Source: Paracoccus sp. MKU1 (lineage in GTDB: Bacteria > Pseudomonadota > Alphaproteobacteria > Rhodobacterales > Rhodobacteraceae). Taken from it: DNA of 64,000 bases. The stretch lies in contig NZ_LLWQ01000207.1 of the NCBI RefSeq assembly GCF_001447385.1, forward strand, positions 23,750 through 87,749, read 5' to 3'. This document shows positions 35,136-44,662 of the stretch, in pieces (position 1 is the first letter of the stretch; every line of letters starts with the position of its first letter). The notes under the pieces are model-generated. The model ran no database searches and was not told the DNA's origin. It worked only from the letters and a program-made list of their open reading frames with translations. A program made the position numbers and the translations under genes.

Positions 35136-36158
35136 TCAGGCGATGCGCCGCGACCGGGCCCGGGCGGCCCGCGCCTGTTCGCGCATCTCGCTCGGGCGGA
35201 TGCCATAGAACTCCTTGACCCATTTCGAGAAATGCGAGGTCGAGGCGAAGCCCGTGGCGATGGCGATGTCGATGATCGGCTGTTCGGTGTAAAGCAGCAT
35301 CTCGCGCGCCCGCTCGACCCGCAGCGACAGGTAGTAGCGCGCCGGCGTCATGCCCAGGAAGTTGCGGAAATTGCGCTCCATCTGGCGTTCGCTGACACCC
35401 GTCAGCGCGGCCAGCCTTTCGATCTGCAACGGCGTCTCGATATTGGCCTGCATCAGGCGAATGGCCATCTGCATCGTCCCGGGCAGGGTGCCGATCTGCT
35501 CGGCCCGGCCGCCCTGCTGGTTCTCGCCCGCATCGCGCATCCGGGCGTGATGGAACTGGTTGGCGACCCCGTTGGCCAGGTCGCGCCCGTGCAGGTCGGC
35601 GATGATATGCAGCATCAGGTCCATCGAGGCCGTCCCGCCCGAACAGGTCAGCCGGTTGCGGTCGATCTCGTAAAGCGTGCCGGTGATCGGCAGATGCGGG
35701 AAATCCTCCTCGAAGGCGGCGCGGTTTTCCCAGTGGATGGTGCAGCGATAACCGTCCAGCAGCCCGGCGCGGGCCAGCAGATAGCTGGCCGTGGACAGGG
35801 CGCCGATGGCCCGGCCGCGATACGCCGCCCGCCGCAGGGCGGCAAGATAGGGGCGTTCGTCCTGGGGATCGACCCGCGCGCCGCCGCAGATGAACAGGGC
35901 GTGGTTGCGCTCGATCGCCTGATCGACGGGGATGGCCGGAAAGGGAATGCCCGAGGACGGCATGACCGGCTGGCCGTCGATGCTGCACAGGTCCCAGCGG
36001 AAAACCTCGCGCCCCAAGAGGCGGTTCGCGGCGCGCAAAGGCTCGGTCGCCGAGGCGAGGCTCAGCATCGAGAGCCCTTCCAGCATCAGGAAGGCGAAGC
36101 ACAAAGGCTCGCCCGTGTCGTGGTAGAACATCGGCGGGTCCGGGTTGCGATGCGCCAT
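35136..36158 (-). CDS. GlxA/GbdR-type AraC family regulator with DJ-1/PfpI-like domain
   Basis: Regulator of 340 residues. The N-terminal half is a DJ-1/PfpI-like sensor (FAFLMLEGLSMLSLASATEPLR, HALFICGGARVDP, and IGALSTASYLLARAGLLDG, where the usual nucleophile Cys is Ser). The C-terminus is an AraC domain (ALTGVSERQMERNFRNFLG and TGFASTSHFSKWVKEFYG). This architecture and the PARYYLSLRVERAREML string are those of GbdR/CdhR, activators of glycine betaine and carnitine catabolism. Likely inducer sensor for the surrounding cluster. Converges on the MmgE/PrpD gene, 13 bases away. Confidence 0.88.
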   Translation of the reverse strand: MAHRNPDPPMFYHDTGEPLCFAFLMLEGLSMLSLASATEPLRAANRLLGREVFRWDLCSIDGQPVMPSSGIPFPAIPVDQAIERNHALFICGGARVDPQDERPYLAALRRAAYRGRAIGALSTASYLLARAGLLDGYRCTIHWENRAAFEEDFPHLPITGTLYEIDRNRLTCSGGTASMDLMLHIIADLHGRDLANGVANQFHHARMRDAGENQQGGRAEQIGTLPGTMQMAIRLMQANIETPLQIERLAALTGVSERQMERNFRNFLGMTPARYYLSLRVERAREMLLYTEQPIIDIAIATGFASTSHFSKWVKEFYGIRPSEMREQARAARARSRRIA

Positions 36159-36210
36159 GTTCGGTCAAGCCGCCCCGCTCTTCAAGCCGCCCTGCTTCAC
36201 GCGGTCCGCA

Positions 36211-37404
36211 TCAGGCGGTCGCCATCGCGGCGGGCAGCCAGCCCTGAAGCGCGTCCCAGTCGGGTTCCAGCCGGTCGAAGCGTCCCAGCCGCAGGCTGGA
36301 GAGATCGGCGAAATTGCAGCGCCCCTGCGTCACCAGCTGCATCAGCGCCCGGCCCGAGGCTGGCGACAGGCCGAAGCCCACGCCCGACAGCGTGGCGACG
36401 GTCAGGTTCTGCCACAGCGCCGGGCGGTCGATGACCGGACGGCCGTCGGGGGTGTTCTCGATGATGCCGGCCCAGCTGCGGATGACGCGGGCATGGGCGG
36501 CCTTGGGCAGAAGCTCGGCCAGGCGCCGGGCGATGCTGCCCGCCAGCGGGGTCGAGGGGCGCGGCCCGCCCGGCTGCGCCTCGGTCTCGACCCATTCATG
36601 CGGGCCGCCGCCATAGGCCAGGTTGCCGCGCAGGGTCTGGCGGCCATAGAGCCCGTTGCCGTCGATCCCGCCCAGCGGCATCAGAGGCAGAGGTTCGGTG
36701 ACGATCATCTCGGCGCGGGCGGCGCGCATGGGGATGTCCACCTCCAGCATCGCGGCCAGCCGGCCGGTCTGCGGACCCGCCGCGATGACCAGATGGTCGC
36801 AGCCGAAGTCGCCCTTGTCGGTCCTGACCGCCGTCACCCGGTCGCCCTGCCGCCGGAAGCCTATGACGGTGACGTGCTGGCGCAGCCGCCCGCCCCGGTC
36901 GCGCAGTGCCCAAGCATAGGCCTGCACGGTGCGGTGCGGATTCGCATGGCCTCCGAAATGGTAATAATGCCCGGCATGGACATTGTCGCCGGCCAGCGGC
37001 ACCAGCTCGCGCACCGCCTGCGCGTCCAGGTCGTCGGCGCGGAAGCCCTGCTTGCGGGCATTGGCCACGGCGCGGCCGTAAAGCGTGAACTGCTCGGGCG
37101 ACAGCGCGATGCGGATGCGGTTCGGCCGGAACTCGGTCGGATAGCCCAGAAACTCGTCCATCATCGGCCAGAGCCGCTGTTCCTCGGCGAAAAGCGGGCT
37201 GTGATGGTGCGAGCAGCCGCCGCCATTGCGCCCCGAGGCCTCCCAGCCGACGATGCCGCGTTCCAGCACAAGGACGTCGACGCCCGCCTCGGCCAGCCAG
37301 AAGGCGGTGGAGAGGCCCGTGACGCCGCCGCCGATCACGATGACCGAGGCGCCGCGATTGTCGTCGCCGGCGTCGATGCCGGGGATGGGGTTATTCGCTG
37401 ACAT
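36211..37404 (-). CDS. FAD-dependent amine oxidoreductase (DAO family, HcnC-like)
   Basis: Flavoprotein of 397 residues with [24 protein letters not shown] at the N-terminus, [17 protein letters not shown], and a C-terminal [31 protein letters not shown] substrate region of the D-amino-acid/sarcosine oxidase family. Such subunits remove hydrogens from a secondary or tertiary amine, for example demethylating sarcosine or N-methylproline. ATG 37402-37404 has GGAGAAGG upstream. Overlaps the HcnB-like gene by 14 bases; the two probably form one complex. Confidence 0.86.
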   Translation of the reverse strand: MSANNPIPGIDAGDDNRGASVIVIGGGVTGLSTAFWLAEAGVDVLVLERGIVGWEASGRNGGGCSHHHSPLFAEEQRLWPMMDEFLGYPTEFRPNRIRIALSPEQFTLYGRAVANARKQGFRADDLDAQAVRELVPLAGDNVHAGHYYHFGGHANPHRTVQAYAWALRDRGGRLRQHVTVIGFRRQGDRVTAVRTDKGDFGCDHLVIAAGPQTGRLAAMLEVDIPMRAARAEMIVTEPLPLMPLGGIDGNGLYGRQTLRGNLAYGGGPHEWVETEAQPGGPRPSTPLAGSIARRLAELLPKAAHARVIRSWAGIIENTPDGRPVIDRPALWQNLTVATLSGVGFGLSPASGRALMQLVTQGRCNFADLSSLRLGRFDRLEPDWDALQGWLPAAMATA

Positions 37405-38974
37405 GTTCCTTCTCCGTCGCAAGCGCGGCGACCGTGTAATGTTCCTCGACATCCCAGAAGGGCACCCATTGACGCGGCATCCCGAACCAGGAATCCCAGG
37501 CGGCAGCGATGGCGGGATCCTCGGGCGTGGCGGCGGCGGCCAGGCTGATCGGCCGGACCGGGCTGCGATGGCCGGCCAGCGGCACCACCCCCAGCGACAG
37601 GTCGTCCTGCAAGGCCAGCAGCGCCTGGATCTGCTCGCGGCAGCGGCGGCCCTGGCAGGGGCCCATGCCGGCGCGGGTCAGCCGCTTGATCTGGTCGGGA
37701 TCGGGCGGACCCTCGCCCAGGATCTCGGTCAGGCTGCGGGTCAGGTTCGGCAGAGGCGGCGCGTTCAGATAGCGCGGCGGGCTGACATCCAGGATCTCGC
37801 GCGCCGTGACCTCCTCGCATTGGCAGACCGGCATGTCGGCGACGGCCTCCACCACCGAGGCGCGGACCCAGGCCTTGCGGTATTCGCCCAGATCGGCGGC
37901 AGGGCCGGGCTGCGGAGCGTCCCCGGCCGAAGCACTCGCCAGCCCCAGCGCCGCCAGCGCGGCCCCGGCGGCCAGCCGCCCCTCGGCCTCGGCCAGCGCC
38001 GGATCGGCGGATTTCGCGGCCCAGATCCCCGCGCAGTCGCCCGCGGCGCGGATGCCGGGCAGGCTGGTCTCGCCGCCCGCGCCCAGCAGGGGCACGAAAC
38101 CGCCGCGGCCATTGTCGAAGGCGCAGCGCGCGCCGGCGGCGTGCAGCAGGTCGATCATCGGCACCGCGCCCACGCCCAGCAGCACGGAATCGCAGGCGAT
38201 GGTGCGGTTGCGCAGCACCAGCCCGGTGACGCCATCCGCGTCCGAGGTGACGCCGCGCGGCGCCTCGCCGGTGACGATCTCGACCCCGGCGGCGCGGATG
38301 CGCGCCACCAGATCCTCGGGCGCGGCAGGGGCGGCCGCCTGTTCGACCACGGCGGCAATGGTGACGCCCGCATCCATCAGCTCCAGCGCCGCCAGCAGCG
38401 CCTCGGGGGTCGAGCCCAGCATGACCGCGCGGCGGCTGTCCAGCGCATCGTAGAGCCGTGCCAGCATCAGCGCGGCGCCGGCGCCCAGCACGCCGGGCAG
38501 GTCCCAGCCGGGAAAGGCCAGCCCCATGTCGCGCCGCCCGGTTGCCACCACCGCTTGATCGAAGCCGACCAGATGGCTGCCCTGTTCCTCATCTACCAGG
38601 CCGGCGACCAGTCCGGGCATCCAGCCCAGATTGGGCTGGTTGGCGAACAGCCCCCAGCAGGCGGTGCCCAGGCGGATGTCGATGCCCAGATCGAACAGCT
38701 CGACCAGGTCGGGCCGCGCCTCCAGCATCCATTCGGTCATGGCGTTGCGGTTGCGGACCGCGCCGCCCATGCGGCCGCCCCAGATCTGCGGGACGCTTTC
38801 GCCCATGGTCTCGAAGGGCACGGGATGTTCGTCGACCAGCATCACCTGCGCGCCGCCCTGATGGGCGTGGCGGGCGGCGGCGATCCCGGCGGGGCCGGCG
38901 CCCACGACCAGGATCTGGGTCCGCTCCGCGATCTCAAGGCGCTTGCCGGCGACGGATCGGGGGTCTGTAGTCAT
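37391..38974 (-). CDS. FAD/NAD(P)-binding oxidoreductase with BFD-like [2Fe-2S] domain (HcnB-like)
   Basis: About 527 residues. N-terminal nucleotide-binding fold [18 protein letters not shown]; second dinucleotide site [21 protein letters not shown]-terminal BFD-like iron-sulfur motif with cysteines in [13 protein letters not shown] and [12 protein letters not shown]. It resembles the alpha subunit of HcnABC, opine oxidase and D-hydroxyproline dehydrogenase complexes. I start at ATG 38974 (MTTDPRSV) with AGAGGA; the open frame upstream is not family-like. No separate HcnA-like 2Fe-2S subunit is encoded beside it. Confidence 0.86.
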   Translation of the reverse strand: MTTDPRSVAGKRLEIAERTQILVVGAGPAGIAAARHAHQGGAQVMLVDEHPVPFETMGESVPQIWGGRMGGAVRNRNAMTEWMLEARPDLVELFDLGIDIRLGTACWGLFANQPNLGWMPGLVAGLVDEEQGSHLVGFDQAVVATGRRDMGLAFPGWDLPGVLGAGAALMLARLYDALDSRRAVMLGSTPEALLAALELMDAGVTIAAVVEQAAAPAAPEDLVARIRAAGVEIVTGEAPRGVTSDADGVTGLVLRNRTIACDSVLLGVGAVPMIDLLHAAGARCAFDNGRGGFVPLLGAGGETSLPGIRAAGDCAGIWAAKSADPALAEAEGRLAAGAALAALGLASASAGDAPQPGPAADLGEYRKAWVRASVVEAVADMPVCQCEEVTAREILDVSPPRYLNAPPLPNLTRSLTEILGEGPPDPDQIKRLTRAGMGPCQGRRCREQIQALLALQDDLSLGVVPLAGHRSPVRPISLAAAATPEDPAIAAAWDSWFGMPRQWVPFWDVEEHYTVAALATEKEHVSE

Positions 38975-39095
38975 CTTGCGTCCTCTGGTGACTGGTCGGC
39001 GGGCATCGCGGCAGGGCCATCCTTGGGGCATGGCTGGCCCGGCCGACATCAGGTTTCCGCCCGGAAGGGAAAGAAATCCGACCGTGATCCGGGCG

Positions 39096-40127
39096 TCAGG
39101 CCAGCTTGATCTCGACATCCGACGCCGCCCGGGTCGAGCAGGCCAGCACATAGCCCTCGGCCGCCTCTTCCGGCGTCAGCCCGCCATTCGGCCGGCTGTC
39201 CACTCGGCCCGAGACCAGCTGCACCATGCAGGTGCCGCACATGCCCTCGCCGCAGCCGCAGGGGATGACGACCTCTTGGCGCAGGCTGGCCTGCAACAGC
39301 GTCTCGTCCGGGCGGATGGCGATGGCGCGGCCGTTCACGGTCAGGCCGAAACCGGGGCCGGCCGCGACGGCGACCTCGGCCACGGGCGGCGCGACCGGGG
39401 CAGCGGCGCCGAAGCTTTCGGTGTGGAACTGTGCCCGCGCCCCGCCCTCGGCGGCATGGATCAGCCGGACCTCCTGCATGAAGCCCTGCGGGCCGCAGCA
39501 GAACACCTGACGGCGGCCCAGATCGGGGATGGCGGTCGCCAGCTGCCCCCGGCTGACGCGGCCGCGATAGCCGAACCAGCCCGGCGCGGCGCAGCTGACG
39601 CTGACCGCCACCGTCAGATTGGGCATCCGCGCCTGCATTTCGGCCAGTTCGCGGGCAAAGAGCACCTCGGCCGGATCGCGCGCGGCATGGAACCACGCCA
39701 GATCGGCCTCGGGCTCGGTTTCCGCCAGATGCCGCAGCATGGCCATCATCGGCGTGGCGCCCGACCCGCCCGAGACGAAGGCCAGCCGGTCGTTGCCGCG
39801 CAGCCCCAGCGTGAAGGCGCCGCGCGGGGGGCGGGCCTCGATGCCGCTGCCCTCGCGCAGGTTGTCATGCAGCCAGCGGGTCGCGCCGCCCGGTGCCTGC
39901 GCCTTGATCGTCAGCTCCAGATCGCCCCGGGCGCCGCCCGAGATGGTGAAGCTGCGCCAGGCCGGGCCGCCCGGCAAGGGCACCCTCAGCACCAGCGCCT
40001 GGCCGGGGGTGAAGCCCACCGGGCCGCTGTCCGCGCGCAGGCGGAAGGTCTTGACGGTGGGCGTCTCGTCGCGGACGGCGATGCAGGACAGCGCCAGCAG
40101 GGCCGCCGGAGGGGCTTGCATGTCCAT
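39096..40127 (-). CDS. gbcB: Ferredoxin-type reductase of Rieske oxygenase, GbcB-like
   Basis: Electron-transfer partner of the Rieske oxygenase, 343 residues. Order of domains: FAD-binding (WRSFTISGGARGDLELTIK), NAD-binding (LAFVSGGSGATPMMAMLRHL, then VFCCGPQGFM), and C-terminal plant-type [2Fe-2S] ferredoxin with the cysteine pattern CGCGEGMCGTC and a later Cys in VLACST. It passes electrons from NAD(P)H to GbcA. ATG 40127 has GGAG/AAGG upstream; ATG 40121 is an alternative. Five bases separate it from the oxygenase gene. Confidence 0.9.
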   Translation of the reverse strand: MDMQAPPAALLALSCIAVRDETPTVKTFRLRADSGPVGFTPGQALVLRVPLPGGPAWRSFTISGGARGDLELTIKAQAPGGATRWLHDNLREGSGIEARPPRGAFTLGLRGNDRLAFVSGGSGATPMMAMLRHLAETEPEADLAWFHAARDPAEVLFARELAEMQARMPNLTVAVSVSCAAPGWFGYRGRVSRGQLATAIPDLGRRQVFCCGPQGFMQEVRLIHAAEGGARAQFHTESFGAAAPVAPPVAEVAVAAGPGFGLTVNGRAIAIRPDETLLQASLRQEVVIPCGCGEGMCGTCMVQLVSGRVDSRPNGGLTPEEAAEGYVLACSTRAASDVEIKLA

Positions 40128-40132
40128 GCGCC

Positions 40133-41365
40133 TTACTCCGCCGCGATCCGCGCCTGCGGGCCGCCGGTGAAATCACCCATCTTGCCCGCATACCATTCCG
40201 AGAAATTGTTCAGCATGAATTCCGAGGGCGCATAGGGGCCGGGCCGATAGGCGCGCGACAGGATGCCGCGATGGTTGTTCTCGGCCAGCACGCGATCCTC
40301 GTCATTGGTGGCCAGCCAGACCTCGGTCAGGCGCGTGAGGTCGTAATCCACCCCCTCGACCGCATCCTCGTGGACCAGCCATGTGGTGCGCACCTCGGTC
40401 CGGTTCGCCGACAGCGGCAGGACCCGGAAATGCAGGATGTGGTCGGAGAGGAAGTGGTTCCAGTTGTTCGGCACCCGGAACATGCGGACCGAGCCCAGAT
40501 CGGGTTCGGTGAAATCGGCCAGAAGCTTGTTGCAGGCGGGCTTGCCGTCCATGGTGAAGGACAGGCAGCCCTCGTTGAAAGGCAGGCGGATGCAGCGGAA
40601 CTCGTTGCCGCCCTCGGCCGGCTTGTGCGGCAGCCCCAGCCCGTCCCAGCGCGCGGTGGAACGCTCCATCAGCCCCTGGAACTGCGCCTTGACCAGCGGA
40701 TCGTCGGGCAGCGCGAATTCGACCAGCGTCACCAGCAGCTCGGGATGGTTGCCCGCGCAGTGATAGCATTCGCGGTTGTTCTCGATCACCAGCTTCCAGT
40801 TCGCCTCCTCGACGATGGTCGAGGTGAAGGCGACCTTGGTGCGGTCGGGCATGTGCGGGGCGATATAGGGCGTGACCCCGGCGCGAAACCGCGCCAGCGA
40901 GGGCGGCTGATCGGCAAGGCAGATATAGACCATGCCGCAGATCACCTCGACATGGACCGAGGCAAGGCCATGCGCCGCCTTGTCAAAATCGTCGGGCATC
41001 TGCCGGGCGTTGATCAGGCTGCCGTCCAGTTCATAGACCCATTGGTGATAGGGGCAGACCAGGCGGTTCGCCCGGCCCCTCTCCTTCTGGCAGATCAGCG
41101 AGCCGCGATGCCGGCAGCTGTTGTGGAAAGCGGCGATCTCTCCCTCGCGGTTGCGCAGCACGACGACGGGATTGTCGCCGACCTTCAACGTCAGATAGTC
41201 GCCGGGGCGGGGGATCTCGACCACGTTGCAGGCAAAGATCCAGTCGGTCTCGAACACCGCCTGCATGTCGGCGCGAAAGATCTCGTCATCGACATAAAAG
41301 TCGCGGGGCAAGGAATGGCCGGGCCGGCGCTGGCCGAGCAAACCCGCTATCCGTTCTTTCAGCAT
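40133..41365 (-). CDS. gbcA: Rieske non-heme iron oxygenase, glycine-betaine/stachydrine demethylase type (GbcA-like)
   Basis: Alpha subunit of about 410 residues. The Rieske [2Fe-2S] ligands are in CRHRGS and CPYHQW; the mononuclear iron site lies in ENNRECYHCAGNHPELL. Family members oxidatively remove one N-methyl group from glycine betaine (GbcA) or proline betaine (Stc2), releasing formaldehyde. ATG 41365 (MLKERI) has AGAGG eight bases before it; a TTG three codons earlier is less likely. First gene of the leftward gbcA-gbcB-hcnB-hcnC-like group. Exact betaine substrate is not fixed. Confidence 0.88.
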   Translation of the reverse strand: MLKERIAGLLGQRRPGHSLPRDFYVDDEIFRADMQAVFETDWIFACNVVEIPRPGDYLTLKVGDNPVVVLRNREGEIAAFHNSCRHRGSLICQKERGRANRLVCPYHQWVYELDGSLINARQMPDDFDKAAHGLASVHVEVICGMVYICLADQPPSLARFRAGVTPYIAPHMPDRTKVAFTSTIVEEANWKLVIENNRECYHCAGNHPELLVTLVEFALPDDPLVKAQFQGLMERSTARWDGLGLPHKPAEGGNEFRCIRLPFNEGCLSFTMDGKPACNKLLADFTEPDLGSVRMFRVPNNWNHFLSDHILHFRVLPLSANRTEVRTTWLVHEDAVEGVDYDLTRLTEVWLATNDEDRVLAENNHRGILSRAYRPGPYAPSEFMLNNFSEWYAGKMGDFTGGPQARIAAE

Positions 41366-41732
41366 TCTCGGCAACCTCTTGAAAAACCTTTCGATGCAGA
41401 CGCAACCAGACGGTCGTGGGCATCCTGTCCTGCGCCCTCGGCCCGGCGCAGCAGCAATGCGACATCGGCCGTCAGCTTTCCGACGAGCCCCGAAAAGGGG
41501 GGCCGCTTGAAAGGAACGGGCCGGACGACCGCCAGCGGAGGCATCCGATTACTGGCCACGCCCTGGATGAACAGTCCGCATCAGCCAGGAGAGTTCCGAG
41601 AGCAATCACCGGAACAGGATCACCATGGCCGCCCCCTGATCGGGAAGCCCGCTTCGACGGCGTTCGTACCGGGCCGGCCTGTCGGAGACCCCGTCGCGCT
41701 GCGGATCGCTCATCGGGATGAGATCGGCCTCA
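41366..41732. other. Gap without a supportable gene
   Basis: 367 bp between the Rieske oxygenase start and the end of the FecBCD-type importer operon. Short open frames exist on both strands (the longest, minus strand 41359-41559, overlaps the oxygenase start) but none has a ribosome site or a recognisable product. It must hold the promoter of the gbcA group. I saw no clear repeat or terminator. Confidence 0.5.
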
Positions 41733-42497
41733 TCACCGGCCATCTGCCGCATATAGCGGCACCACGGCTCGGCAGATACGCTTACCCTGCCGGTAATCGA
41801 GGATCTTCACGGGCAGGCCGTAAAGCGCCCCGATCCGGGCCTCGGTCAGGATCTCGCGGCAGGGGCCGAAAGCCGGCGGGCCTTGCGGAAGCATCAGCAG
41901 CGCCTTGTCGGTAACGGCGAGGGCATGGTTCGGCTGATGCGTCGTCATCATCACCGCCAAACCGCGGTCGGCAAGCGCCCGAGCCAGCGACAGCACGCGG
42001 TCCTGGTTGCCCAGATCCAGCGCCGAGGCGGGCTCGTCCAGCAAAAGCGCCGCAGGCTCAGCGGCGATGGCGCGGGCGATCAGCACCATCTGGCGCTGGC
42101 CGCCCGACAGGGCGTCGAAATGCGCCTCGGCCCGGTCGGCAAGGCCGATCACCGACAGCGCCTGCATCGCGGCCTCGCAGTCGCGCCGCCCGGGCATGCG
42201 CAGCAGGCCGATATGGCGCGCCCGGCCCATCAGCACCATGTCGATGACACGATAGGGAAAGGCGCGGGCAAAGTCCTGCGGCACCAGCGCCGCCCGCCCG
42301 CTCACCGCGATCCGGCCCCCTGTCGGGGGGCGCAGCCCGGCCGCAACCCGCAGCAAGGTGGACTTGCCGCAGCCATTGGGCCCGAGCACGGCCATGATCT
42401 CGCCCGGCCGGACGGCGAAACCCAGCTCGCGGAACTGCCAGCGCCGGCCGTCATAGGAATGCTCCGCGCGCTCGGCCAGGATCAGCGGCTCAGCCAT
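41733..42497 (-). CDS. ABC transporter ATPase, FecE/HmuV type
   Basis: ATPase of 254 residues for a metal, siderophore or oxyanion importer. Walker A GPNGCGKST, signature LSGGQRQMVLIARAI, Walker B ALLLDEPASALD and a switch His in TTHQPNHA (the THQPNH form is typical of the FecE family and of MolC-like proteins). ATG 42495-42497 overlaps the permease gene by eight bases. Last gene of the receptor-permease-ATPase operon. Confidence 0.9.
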   Translation of the reverse strand: MAEPLILAERAEHSYDGRRWQFRELGFAVRPGEIMAVLGPNGCGKSTLLRVAAGLRPPTGGRIAVSGRAALVPQDFARAFPYRVIDMVLMGRARHIGLLRMPGRRDCEAAMQALSVIGLADRAEAHFDALSGGQRQMVLIARAIAAEPAALLLDEPASALDLGNQDRVLSLARALADRGLAVMMTTHQPNHALAVTDKALLMLPQGPPAFGPCREILTEARIGALYGLPVKILDYRQGKRICRAVVPLYAADGR

Positions 42498-43530
42498 CGA
42501 TGCGCCTTTCCCGCGTCCGCCACAGCAGAACCGCGAAGATCGGCGTGCCGATCAGCGCGGTCAGGATGCCCAAGGGGATTTCCGAAGCGCTCATGCTGCG
42601 CGCGGCATCGTCCACCAGCAAGAGGAAGGTCCCGCCCAGCAGCGCCGAGGCCGGCAGCAGCACCCGGTGATCGGCGCCGACCAGCATCCGCGCCAGATGC
42701 GGCACCACCAGACCGACCCAGCCGACCATGCCGGACACCGCCACCTGCGCCGAGACGATCATCGCGGTCAGCGCCAGCAATAGCCAGCGCAGCCCCGTGA
42801 CCGGCACCCCAAGCGCACGGGCGTCCTCGTCGCCCATCGACAGGATGTTGATCCGCCAGCGCAGGGCCAGCAGCACCGCGCCGCAGGACAGAACCGGCCC
42901 CGCCAGCAGCACCGCCTTGCCGGCATCCGCGGTGGCGAAGCTGCCCAAGAGCCAGAAGACGATCACCGGCAGCTTGTCCTGGCTGTCGGCCATGAACTGC
43001 ACCAGGCTGACCAGCGCCCCGAAGAAGCCCGAGACTACGACCCCGGCCAGCACCAGCACGAGGATATTGCTGCGCGAGACCGCCGCGCTCAACAGCCAGA
43101 CCAGCACCAGCGCCGACAGGCCGCAGGCGAAGGCGGCCCCGACCAGCCCCAGATGCTGCCAGCCGGCCAGGATGGCCAGCGTGCCGCCGAAGGCCGCGCC
43201 GGACGAGACGCCCACCACTTGCGGCCCGACCAGCGGGTTGCGGAACAGGCCCTGAAGCGTCGCGCCCGCCAGCGCCAGCCCGGCCCCCGCCAGCGCCGCC
43301 ATCAGGACGCGCGGCAGGCGGATGACGGTGACGACGCTCCACTCCATGGCGGTGACCGGCTCGGCCGGCGCAAGCCAGGGCGAGATCAGGATCTGAAGCA
43401 CCCGTCCCGGCGGGATGTCGAAGCGGCCGATGCCCAGCGAGGCGCTGGCGACGGCGACCAGCAGCGCCGCCAGCGCCCAGAGGATGCGGGCCTCGCGTCG
43501 CGCCGCAGCGACGGACAGCGCGGCGGTCAC
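42490..43530 (-). CDS. FecCD/BtuC-type ABC transporter permease
   Basis: Permease of 346 residues with eight to ten helices. Family strings: IRLPRVLMAALAGAGLALAG, LFRNPLVGPQVVGVSSGAAFG, SVSGMVGWVGLVVPHLAR-like AVSGMVGWVGLVVPHLAR and ADHRVLLPASALLGGTFL. The start is GTG 43530, overlapping the receptor stop by four bases (GTGA). Works as a homodimer with the ATPase. Confidence 0.92.
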   Translation of the reverse strand: MTAALSVAAARREARILWALAALLVAVASASLGIGRFDIPPGRVLQILISPWLAPAEPVTAMEWSVVTVIRLPRVLMAALAGAGLALAGATLQGLFRNPLVGPQVVGVSSGAAFGGTLAILAGWQHLGLVGAAFACGLSALVLVWLLSAAVSRSNILVLVLAGVVVSGFFGALVSLVQFMADSQDKLPVIVFWLLGSFATADAGKAVLLAGPVLSCGAVLLALRWRINILSMGDEDARALGVPVTGLRWLLLALTAMIVSAQVAVSGMVGWVGLVVPHLARMLVGADHRVLLPASALLGGTFLLLVDDAARSMSASEIPLGILTALIGTPIFAVLLWRTRERRIDG

Positions 43531-44582
43531 GGCCGATAGGGCACGCGATAGAAGCGCCGGTAATAGCCGTCGGCGCGGGCGTCCAAGTCGATGTCGTCGA
43601 ACCGTTCAGGATAAAGCGCCTTGGCCATCCACAGCTCGCCCAGCGCCATCGCCTCGGGCATGGGATAGCCCCAGGCCTTGGCATATTCCGGCATCAGCCA
43701 GATGCGATCGGCCTGCACCGCGGCAATGGGCTGCCAGGCGGGGCTGGTCCTGATCTCGTCCACGACCTCGGGATAGCGATCCTGCACGAAGATCACCTGC
43801 GGATCCCAGCCCAGGATCTCCTCCATGGTGATCTGCTTGTAGCCCTGGATCTGCTTCGCCGCGACGTTCAGCGCGCCGGCCCGCGCCATCATCAGTCCGG
43901 TATACTTGCCGCTGCCATAGGTGGTCAGGTCCGGGTTCGCCATATAGGCGCGGACGCGGTCACCCTCCGCCAGATCCGCCAACCGCCCGGCCACCAAGGC
44001 CCGCGACTCCGTCGCCGCCGCGATCAGCTCCTCGCCGGCCTCGGCCTTGCCGAAGACCTCGGCGATCAGTTGCACGCCCTCGCGAAAGCCGTTGTCATAG
44101 GCCGCAGCCTCATCCCCGCCGACCACCGGGCTTTGCTTGACCGCCTCCTCGGGCGGGACGTCCAGCAACGAGATCACCACCACCGGCAGGCCGACGGATG
44201 CGATCTGTTCGCGCATCTCGGCCGGGGCATAATTGGTGACGAAAACCACATCGGGCTTGAGCGCCAGCAATTCCTCGATGTTCACGCTGGTCAGGCCGCC
44301 GGGCATGGCCAGAGCCCCGATCCCCGGCGCCAGCCGTTCGAACCCGGCGCCGAGCTGCTTTTTCCATTCGTCGAGCACACCGACGACCTGGCCCTGCGCG
44401 TCAAGCTGCACCGCAATGTTCAGCGTCTGGTGCTGCAAGACGACGGCGCGCTCTATGGTGTCGGGAATGGTCACCTCGCGCCCCAGCTGGTCGGTGACGG
44501 TGCGGTCCGCCAGCGCGGGCGAGGCCAGCCCCAGCGCTACCCCGAGGGCGAGCAAGGTCAGGCAGCGATCATGTCTTGTCAT
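43527..44582 (-). CDS. FecB/MolA-like ABC transporter substrate-binding protein
   Basis: Class III periplasmic receptor of 351 residues. Signal peptide of about 25 residues (LGVALGLASPALA), then VTDQLGREVTIPDTIERAVV, VNIEELLALKPDVVFVTNY and ITMEEILGWDPQVIFVQD, the cluster A-2 receptor fold used for heme, siderophores, B12 and, in MolA, molybdate. ATG 44582 follows GGAGGG. Divergent from a ModA-like gene, which makes an oxyanion such as molybdate or tungstate a reasonable but unproven ligand. Confidence 0.87.
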   Translation of the reverse strand: MTRHDRCLTLLALGVALGLASPALADRTVTDQLGREVTIPDTIERAVVLQHQTLNIAVQLDAQGQVVGVLDEWKKQLGAGFERLAPGIGALAMPGGLTSVNIEELLALKPDVVFVTNYAPAEMREQIASVGLPVVVISLLDVPPEEAVKQSPVVGGDEAAAYDNGFREGVQLIAEVFGKAEAGEELIAAATESRALVAGRLADLAEGDRVRAYMANPDLTTYGSGKYTGLMMARAGALNVAAKQIQGYKQITMEEILGWDPQVIFVQDRYPEVVDEIRTSPAWQPIAAVQADRIWLMPEYAKAWGYPMPEAMALGELWMAKALYPERFDDIDLDARADGYYRRFYRVPYRP

Positions 44583-44616
44583 CAATGTCCCTCCGGCCTG
44601 TCATCAGCAGGCGATT

Positions 44617-44640
44617 CGATATATCCATTTAAGCATATCG
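44617..44640. promoter_or_regulatory. Mo-box-like inverted repeat between the importer and ModA-like genes
   Basis: CGATAT (44617-44622) and ATATCG (44635-44640) are perfect inverted arms around 12 bases, in the 80-bp divergent control region. The look (CG flanking TATAT, spaced dyad) resembles ModE/Mop boxes of alphaproteobacteria, but the match is partial. Nearest start codons are 35 and 23 bases away. Confidence 0.4.
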
Positions 44641-44662
44641 TGTGGCACAGGACAGGATGGGA

